A stretch of 64,000 bases of DNA from Verrucomicrobiia bacterium (GTDB lineage: Bacteria > Verrucomicrobiota > Verrucomicrobiia > Limisphaerales > UBA11358), in contig JARLJW010000111.1 in assembly GCA_031290985.1 (NCBI GenBank), positions 116,104 to 180,103 on the forward strand, written 5' to 3'. Shown in pieces: positions 57,398 to 64,000 of the stretch. The position numbers and the translations under genes are program-made. The notes below the pieces were generated by a model. It did not search any database. It was not told the origin of the DNA and was given only the letters and a program-made list of their open reading frames with translations. Within the stretch, counting starts at the first letter, position 1; the number at the start of each line of letters is the position of its first letter.

Positions 57398-60300
57398 TCA
57401 GTTTCCGTCCCACATCAGCCGGTAATACGCGCTGGGCTGCGGAGGATTGCCATCCGTGTAATCGAAGACACCACCGGCCGGGGTGTTCGTCGTCCAAATC
57501 GTGTTCCAATCCAGCAGGTTCGTGGAGACTTGCACATGGTAAAGATAGCCTGGAATCCCCGCAAAACTCAGGCTCGCCGTGCCGCCGGTCACAGTGATGT
57601 GATTGACCTGGCCGGCCGCACCGGAGGCGCTGCCGAGGGCCAGGGTGATCACGGCGCCATTGGTTCCACCATTGCCGTCCGTGACCGTGTAGGTGAACTG
57701 GTCGGCGACCAGGTTTGTGTTCAGGTACATCACGTACCCGCTGGTGATGACGACCGTGACACCATTGGTGCTCGTCGCCACGCTGTCGAGGGCAAGCGTG
57801 TCGCCATCCACATCGGTCGCATTGGTGAGCAGGTCGCTGACCAGGATCTTCCACTGGTTCAAACCGCTCCGCGTGTAGGCGTTGGCATTGGCCACGGGCG
57901 GATGGTTCGTCACAATCTGATTCAGCGTGTTCGTGCTGCCGAGATAGTTATTGTCGCCGGTATAGACGGCCGTGATGACATTGGTTCCGCGCGGCAGCGT
58001 GTTCACGGTGGCGCTGCCGGCCACACCGCCCGCGAGCGCATTCGTGCTGATGGCAGCGTTGGTGGCTGAGAAAATCACATTGCCCGTGGCTCCAACCGGC
58101 AGGGTGGCGGTGAAGGAAACGTTGTTCGAGTAACCGGACGGGTTCGCGCTGGAGGACAAGGTGAGGGCCGGCGTGGCCGGGTTGATCGTCAACGTGCCGT
58201 TAACATAGGTGATGGCGTAGTTCGCCGCGGTCAGGCCGGAGGGAATGATGGTATAGCTGCCGGCATTGATGGCGCCTTGCGACGTGCCGCCATAGCTCAG
58301 CGAGCCGCCCAGCACCGCAGACGTTTCCCCATTTACAAAACCGGCGTAACTCACCCCATTGCCGCCGCTGAAAGGCACGCCATTGTAAACCTTGTTCGTG
58401 TTGCCGGCCGTGACGCCCAACGGCGCGGGATTCACCGTCAACGTGCCGTTGTTGTAAGTGATCGCATAATTGTTGGCGTTGAATGTCCCGCCCACCGCCG
58501 CGCTTGGCGTCAGGCTGTAAGTGGTCGCCGCCGCATTGGACGCCGTGCCGCCGCTGGCCGTGATGGTCACCGAGGAGATCACGTCTCCGTTTTGCAGGCC
58601 GCTGCTCGTGAAGGCGGTTGACCCGGCGGCATAAATCTTGGTCTGCCCGTAGGTCTTGCTGTCCGCATTGGCCGTGATGCTCAGGGCCACCGCGCTCACC
58701 GTCTGGGCCGAGGCACTGGCCGTGGCGCTCGCGCCAAAACCGGTGGTCCCGCTGTAAGCTGCCGTGATCGGATGGCTCCCCGCCCCCAGCGCGCCGGTGG
58801 TCAAGGTGGCGGTGCCGCTGCTCACCGTCGCCGGGCTGCCGATGGCCACGCCGTTGTCGTAAAATTGAACCGTGCCGCCCGTGGGTGTCGGGGAGACCGT
58901 CGCCGTAAAGGTGACCGCTGAACCGTAGCTGGAGCCGGTCAATGAACTGAGGGTCGTCGTCGTGGCCGTGGGGCTCGTTGACGCCACCGTCAAGATCACA
59001 TTCCCGGAACTGACCGAGAGCGTGGCCGTGCAGTTCGCGGCCAGGCCTTTGCCAGTGATGAAGGGCGTGGCGTTGGGCGTGCCGCTGGTGCTGCCGGAAG
59101 TGACTTGAATCAGTCGATACACACCCGCGCCGAGCGCCGTCGTGGTGGCGTTGCTGATGGTAATGGTGTTGTTGTTCAATAGCAGCGCACCTTGAGAGAT
59201 GACCAGCGACGGGTGCGTGGTGTCACCGGTGAATGCAACCGGTGTGAAGGCCAGCGAAATTGGTCGTGACCCCAGGCTCACCGTTCCCGTGGCATTGCCG
59301 TGGATTTCCGACTGGGTGGTTCCCGAGGTCAGGCCCGTGCCGCTTGCATTGAGCGTGGCATTGGCGCCCAGGGTGTAGGTCGTGCCCGCGCCCAGGCCGT
59401 TCACGTCAAAATAACCGCCGGTGGCCAGCGAGATGTTCACCGAGCTGCCGAGTGAACCGCCGGCATTCAACTGCAACTTTGCGCCCGTGGCGATCGAGAT
59501 GTTGGGGGAATTGTTGATTGAACCCGTCCCCGACAAGCCCACCGCCAGGGTGCCGCCGGTGATAATAGTGTTCCCGCTGTAAGTGTTGCTGCCGCCCAAG
59601 GTGCAGGTGACGGGAGCCACCGTAGTCTGTAATTTGGTCAATGAACCGGAGCCGACGATCGGACCGGAGATATTGAAAGTCAGACTCGAGGCCGAGGCGT
59701 TTTGTGAACCGATGCTGCTGTTGCCGAGCAGCGTGATGGTCCCGCCAAAAGTGACCCCCGTGCTGGTGTCGCCGATGCGAATCGCGCCAAAGCCGCCGGA
59801 GTCGGGTCCGTTAAGGTCGATGTCATTGGTCACCGTGCCATAATTCGCGCCGCCACCCACCGCCAAATCAGCACCGGCCGTGACGACCGCCTTGCCATAA
59901 CCCAGCGCATGGGCATTGCGAATCTGGACTTCGCCGGCGGTGATGAAGGTATTGCCGGCGTAGGTGTTATTCGCCGCGGTCAGCAGTCCCGCCGTGAGGT
60001 CGCCCAGGATGAGTTGTTGCGTGCCGGTTTTGGTGAGAGCGCCGGGGCCGGAAATCTGATTGGCCATGAAGAAGGTCGCCGTGGTGGATTGAACGGTGCC
60101 GCCGCCGGCACCCAGCGTCCACAGGCGGTTCACCACGCCCGCCCCCGGGCGCGCCCCGGTGAACTGAAAAGTGCCGCCATTCAGCACCACGGTGGTGCCC
60201 GCCCCCAGCGTGGAAGCCGAACCGTTCACCGCCATGCTGCCCACGCTCAGGATGCCGCCGTTCACCGTCACGGGTCCGGTGAAATCATTGCCGGTCGCGG

Positions 60301-62089
60301 TGATCGTCAGCGTGCCGGAACCGGATTTCAGCAGTCCGCCGGAACCGGTGACCTTGCCGGACGACGGAACCGCCAGCGTGTAGCTGACCGCGGAATTGTT
60401 AAACGTCACCGTCCCGGGCTGCACCGTGCCGGACAGGTTCACCGTCGAAGCCACGCCCGTATCGTCGAAGGTCACACTGTCGCCGTTAAAAAAGGTCAGG
60501 GTGTTGGCGTTCCAGTCGGCCGTGGTGTTCAAATCCCACGTGCTGCTCGAACCGGTGCCGCGCCAGACGGTGTTGACCACGCCGCTGACCACGAGGTTGA
60601 TCTGGTTGGTCACACTTTCGTCAATTGCAAACGTGCCCCGGTAGGTTGAAGTGAGGCAGGCGGGGTTGAAGGAACTCAGCTTGGCCCCGCTATAATTGAA
60701 CAGGCGGTAGGTGCCGTTGGTAATCCCGTTCAAGGTGCTGATCGAAATATAGGCGTTTTGCGGATCCAAGTTGCCGCCCACGGTGATCAAATCATTGGTG
60801 CCGCCGCCCGGCGTGGTCACCGGATTCAATTCAAAAAAATTGGTGGTGGCCGCACCCTGGGTCAGGTTGCCCGAAATCGTGAGCGTGCCCACCGCCGCCA
60901 TGCCGCCAGCGACCTGGGCGAGGTTCTGGCTGCCCGGCTGGAAGAGGGTGCCAGCGGCGGTCGCATTCACGTTGCCGCGGACGGTCCCGCTGCCAGCCAG
61001 CACCTGGTTGGTGGCCAGGACCAGCGCGTTCAATCCCGCCGCGTTGGTCACGGCGGAAACATCCAGCGTCGCCCCGGCAAAGACCGTGATGTTGGTCGTG
61101 CCGCCGATTTTGCCGTTCGGCCCAAGCACCAGCGTGCCACCCTCGACGGTCGTGTAACTGGTGTACGGATTATTGCCGGTAAAAACCCACGTGCCGGAAT
61201 CCACCTTGCGAAACGGGAAGTTGGCACCGGAAATCCCGCCGTTGTTGGTGCCGTTGGCAGCACCGCCCAGAGTAATCGGCCGCGCCGTGGTTCCCAAGGT
61301 GATCCCTCCGTTCAACGTCAAAGTGCCGGCATTGGCCAGGATATAGGCGTAGCCACCACCACTAAATACGTTGATGGGGCCATTGATCACATTGTCGCCC
61401 GCCTCGTTGATGATCGCGCCAAATTGCTGGCTCAGGGTGTAACCGATGCCCGAGGCGAGCGTGATGTTGCCGTTGGTGCCGTTCAGATGCAGGCCCGCGC
61501 CCAAGGCGTTGTTCGCCACGAAGACCGTCTTGGAACCGCTGCCTAATCCCCCGTTGTTGTTGATCCAGACCGCCCCGCCATTGTTCGTGAAATTGCCGGT
61601 AAAGGTGTTCGTGCCGCTCAAAACCAGCGTGCCGAGCCCATCCTTGTAAAGCCCGAAACCACCGGACACCGGCCCCGAGACCGTCAAAGCTTCGCTGGCG
61701 CCCACCACCCAGGTCTGGCTGATGCCCAGCGCCACCGGCCCGCTGATCGCCAGCGTCTGCGTCGCGTTGGACAGGTTGATGCCGCCCGCGCCGAGGGTCA
61801 GCGTGCTGGCGGAATTGATCGAGACCGGCCCCGCCGGATTGGTGAAAAGGATCCCGGCGATGCTGAAGGGCGTCGACAGCCAGTTGCTCAGATTGCCCGT
61901 CGAACTGGCATTGTAGGCGACCTGATCGCTGGAACCGGGAATCGCCGCGCCGCTCCAGTTGCCGGTGGTGGTCCACTGGTTGTCGGTCGTCCCCTTCCAC
62001 GTCTGGTCCGCCAGGCTGGAGAAGGTTGCAACGGAAAGCAGGCCGGCCACGGCCAGGCGGATTGACAGCGATGAGGGGGAGGAGTTCAT
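57398..62089 (-). CDS. Giant secreted PATR-repeat protein with MBG-like, Ig-like and cadherin-like domains
   Basis: Signal peptide MNSSPSSLSIRLAVAGLLSVATFSSLADQ; GLYKDGLGTLVLSGTNTFTGNFTNNGG and other PATR units; MBG-like SITANADSKTYGQTKIYAAGSTAFTSSGLQNGD...NNYAITYNNGTLTVNPAPLGV; C-terminal AYYRLMWDGN. Confidence 0.88.
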   Translation of the reverse strand: MNSSPSSLSIRLAVAGLLSVATFSSLADQTWKGTTDNQWTTTGNWSGAAIPGSSDQVAYNASSTGNLSNWLSTPFSIAGILFTNPAGPVSINSASTLTLGAGGINLSNATQTLAISGPVALGISQTWVVGASEALTVSGPVSGGFGLYKDGLGTLVLSGTNTFTGNFTNNGGAVWINNNGGLGSGSKTVFVANNALGAGLHLNGTNGNITLASGIGYTLSQQFGAIINEAGDNVINGPINVFSGGGYAYILANAGTLTLNGGITLGTTARPITLGGAANGTNNGGISGANFPFRKVDSGTWVFTGNNPYTSYTTVEGGTLVLGPNGKIGGTTNITVFAGATLDVSAVTNAAGLNALVLATNQVLAGSGTVRGNVNATAAGTLFQPGSQNLAQVAGGMAAVGTLTISGNLTQGAATTNFFELNPVTTPGGGTNDLITVGGNLDPQNAYISISTLNGITNGTYRLFNYSGAKLSSFNPACLTSTYRGTFAIDESVTNQINLVVSGVVNTVWRGTGSSSTWDLNTTADWNANTLTFFNGDSVTFDDTGVASTVNLSGTVQPGTVTFNNSAVSYTLAVPSSGKVTGSGGLLKSGSGTLTITATGNDFTGPVTVNGGILSVGSMAVNGSASTLGAGTTVVLNGGTFQFTGARPGAGVVNRLWTLGAGGGTVQSTTATFFMANQISGPGALTKTGTQQLILGDLTAGLLTAANNTYAGNTFITAGEVQIRNAHALGYGKAVVTAGADLAVGGGANYGTVTNDIDLNGPDSGGFGAIRIGDTSTGVTFGGTITLLGNSSIGSQNASASSLTFNISGPIVGSGSLTKLQTTVAPVTCTLGGSNTYSGNTIITGGTLAVGLSGTGSINNSPNISIATGAKLQLNAGGSLGSSVNISLATGGYFDVNGLGAGTTYTLGANATLNASGTGLTSGTTQSEIHGNATGTVSLGSRPISLAFTPVAFTGDTTHPSLVISQGALLLNNNTITISNATTTALGAGVYRLIQVTSGSTSGTPNATPFITGKGLAANCTATLSVSSGNVILTVASTSPTATTTTLSSLTGSSYGSAVTFTATVSPTPTGGTVQFYDNGVAIGSPATVSSGTATLTTGALGAGSHPITAAYSGTTGFGASATASASAQTVSAVALSITANADSKTYGQTKIYAAGSTAFTSSGLQNGDVISSVTITASGGTASNAAATTYSLTPSAAVGGTFNANNYAITYNNGTLTVNPAPLGVTAGNTNKVYNGVPFSGGNGVSYAGFVNGETSAVLGGSLSYGGTSQGAINAGSYTIIPSGLTAANYAITYVNGTLTINPATPALTLSSSANPSGYSNNVSFTATLPVGATGNVIFSATNAAISTNALAGGVAGSATVNTLPRGTNVITAVYTGDNNYLGSTNTLNQIVTNHPPVANANAYTRSGLNQWKILVSDLLTNATDVDGDTLALDSVATSTNGVTVVITSGYVMYLNTNLVADQFTYTVTDGNGGTNGAVITLALGSASGAAGQVNHITVTGGTASLSFAGIPGYLYHVQVSTNLLDWNTIWTTNTPAGGVFDYTDGNPPQPSAYYRLMWDGN

Positions 62090-62559
62090 GATGGGTTCGA
62101 TGGGTTAGGTCTGATCAAAGTCCGGGCCATCCGGAGAAAAGAGCGGGCTTGCGCGCCCCGAAAAACACCTGTCCCACCAGCCACGTCACTTGAAATCCTT
62201 CAGCCCTTTTCAAATACGCGCTGACGTGGTCATTTAGCATGGCCATTGAGAGAGTCGGGGGTTGCAATAAACCAACCCTCCCACAAAACCCGCAGCCACG
62301 TAACCGTACTTTTGTATGGGCGGACCGCCGCCCCACCGCCACCCATTCCGTTTCCTGCCGCCCGATGCTGGCGCCACCAATGATGATTTCACACCGTGTT
62401 TGCAATGCATATTGCCGCGAAAGCTCATTTCACAGTTGCGGCAAAACACCTGGCCACCCCCGTTCCCCTCAAACCATCCGGATTTCGCCTGCCATACAAT
62501 CGTATGGTTGTCCGGTCGCCATAACGCTGTAGATTGAAATCAAGCAACCCATTTGATTT

Positions 62560-63495
62560 ATGACTCCAGCACGACCGACCGCCGGCAGACCACACGCCTT
62601 TACCTTGATTGAACTTCTGGTGGTGATCGCCATCATCGCCATCCTGGCGGCGATGCTGCTGCCCGCCCTGAGCATGGCCAAACAGAAGGCCCAGGGCATC
62701 AAATGCCTGAGCAACGGCCGCCAACTGGGGATGGCCTGCCAGATGTATGCCACAGACTATACCGACTTTTTCCCGCCCAACGCGGACGATGGCGTCCCCA
62801 ATTATGCGTGGGCGCCCGGCAATGTGCAGGGCGGCATGCCCGGGGATACGCGCACACCTGGTTCTTCCGCCTTTGTGCCCGAGAGCCTCACGTCGTCCAC
62901 CAATTTGCTCGCCCCGTTTGTCAGCGGCAACATCGGGATTTTCAAATGCCCGTCCGACCCGCGGGAAGGACTTTACAACGGCGCGAATTCCGCCTACACC
63001 GGCATCACCTATCCCGTCACGCGCAGCTATTCCATGAATCAAGGCGTGGGCACCATTGACTCCCTGTTCGCCGCCACCCATACGGCCAAATCACATGGCG
63101 GCGCGCCCAACCAGCCCACCATGGGGCCCTGGCTCACCGGCACCCAGTACGGGAACAAGCATAACAACCCCTGGGCCACTTTTGGCAAAACCACTGACTT
63201 TCACGGCGTCAGCTCCGCCGACATCTTTATCATGGTGGATGAAAGCCCCTGGAGCATCGATGACGGCGGTTTCGGTGTCTGTGCCGGCATCCCCAAATGG
63301 ATCAATTACCCGGCCACCTACCACAACCGGGCCTGCGGATTCTCCTTTTGCGACGGCCACTCCGAAATCCATAAATGGCAGGGAAACTCAATGCAGTTGT
63401 CGGCACCGCGGCCGTCAGGTTCCAGCGGCACCCCGATCTCGCCCACGGATCCGGACTGGGTCTGGATGGTCGCCCACGCCACGATAAAAATGTGA
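62560..63495 (+). CDS. Pseudopilin-like protein (DUF1559-like)
   Basis: [65 protein letters not shown]-terminal [20 protein letters not shown]. Confidence 0.9.
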   Translation: MTPARPTAGRPHAFTLIELLVVIAIIAILAAMLLPALSMAKQKAQGIKCLSNGRQLGMACQMYATDYTDFFPPNADDGVPNYAWAPGNVQGGMPGDTRTPGSSAFVPESLTSSTNLLAPFVSGNIGIFKCPSDPREGLYNGANSAYTGITYPVTRSYSMNQGVGTIDSLFAATHTAKSHGGAPNQPTMGPWLTGTQYGNKHNNPWATFGKTTDFHGVSSADIFIMVDESPWSIDDGGFGVCAGIPKWINYPATYHNRACGFSFCDGHSEIHKWQGNSMQLSAPRPSGSSGTPISPTDPDWVWMVAHATIKM

Positions 63496-63596
63496 ACCGG
63501 CATTGAATGGGCAGCGAACAAATAAAGCCACAGGCGCCCGGTTCCGGGCAACGGGGTTTTTAATCAGATGGCTGTTTTCATTTCCTTGGGATTAAT

Positions 63597-64000
63597 ATGT
63601 TGCAACCGAAAAACTCCGCCGGGGGCGGCCTGCCGGAAAAGCCGGGTGGTGCTTTATTAAAAGCTTCCGGCCTCGCGCTTTGCCTGCTCGCCGCCAGCGC
63701 CCTCGCCGGCCGGGCGGACGAGCTTTGCAGTTCCTGCGACCCCCAGGTGATCGTCAGCGGTGAATTCGACCTGGCCCGGACGCCCAATCCTCCCGCCGTC
63801 ACGGGCGCTGCGCCCGGCGATGCGGCCGCCTTTCAACAGGAGATTTCCGGCAAGCATTTCTCGCTGGTCCTGCCCCATCTCACGCCGGGCCGCTACACCG
63901 CGGTCATCGGCCTGGCGGAAACCCTTTTCGACCATGCGGGCGCGCGGATCTTTGACATCTCCTGCGGCAACCGCCTGCTCGCCGGCAACCTCGACATCTT
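63597..64000 (+). CDS. Secreted malectin-like-domain protein, 3'-truncated by window edge
   Basis: Open frame with no stop to window end (absent from the ORF track): MLQPKNSAGGGLPEKPGGALLKASGLALCLLAASALAGRADELCSSCDPQVIVSGEF...HFSLVLPHLTPGRYTAVIGLAETLFDHAGARIFDISCGNRLLAGNLDI. Confidence 0.65.
   Translation, partial: MLQPKNSAGGGLPEKPGGALLKASGLALCLLAASALAGRADELCSSCDPQVIVSGEFDLARTPNPPAVTGAAPGDAAAFQQEISGKHFSLVLPHLTPGRYTAVIGLAETLFDHAGARIFDISCGNRLLAGNLDI

Noticed and set aside
57398-62089. Possible microsatellite or tandem DNA repeat tract
   Set aside because: Repetition is at the protein-domain level (PATR/MBG) with diverged nucleotide sequence, not a tandem DNA array.

Overview
The window is a gene-dense, GC-rich bacterial chromosome segment. 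Repeated [24 protein letters not shown] pseudopilins, Asn/Thr-rich secreted Ig-like/PATR proteins, DUF5009, and Tat-exported Gfo/Idh proteins suggest a Verrucomicrobia-like (Limisphaerales/Pedosphaera-type) organism; this is an inference from gene content. No rRNA, tRNA, CRISPR array, prophage or transposase was recognised. Main blocks: (1) M29 aminopeptidase, LysR regulator, and a nucleoside-salvage set (cdd, PNP) next to a hybrid histidine kinase without its phosphoacceptor His; (2) a COG3910-like AAA ATPase broken by one in-frame TAA, beside a DUF433/DUF5615 toxin-antitoxin-like pair whose toxin ORF is interrupted by a -1 shift at a T TTA AAT heptamer; (3) aminotransferase/Lrp and moeB; (4) a minus-strand run of Tat-exported Gfo/Idh, Tat TIM-barrel isomerase, DUF5009 and two FAD oxidoreductases; (5) secreted proteins and pseudopilins; (6) an amino-sugar/peptidoglycan catabolic region (MFS, GH20, ROK, PIG-L deacetylase, NagB, esterase, amidase, AraC, GH25 lysozyme, Ald); (7) a propeller-sensor hybrid kinase followed by a DUF3570-TlpA-DUF4266-DsbD redox module; (8) giant PATR/Ig secreted proteins and a third pseudopilin; (9) a malectin-like ORF running off the end. 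The least expected signals are a ~33-bp motif shared by three promoter regions (29/34 and 27/32 identities), two 109-bp REPIN-like inverted-repeat elements, and a recurrent protein-terminal F-Y/F/L-R module in seven secreted proteins. All homology calls come from reading the sequence; no searches were run.
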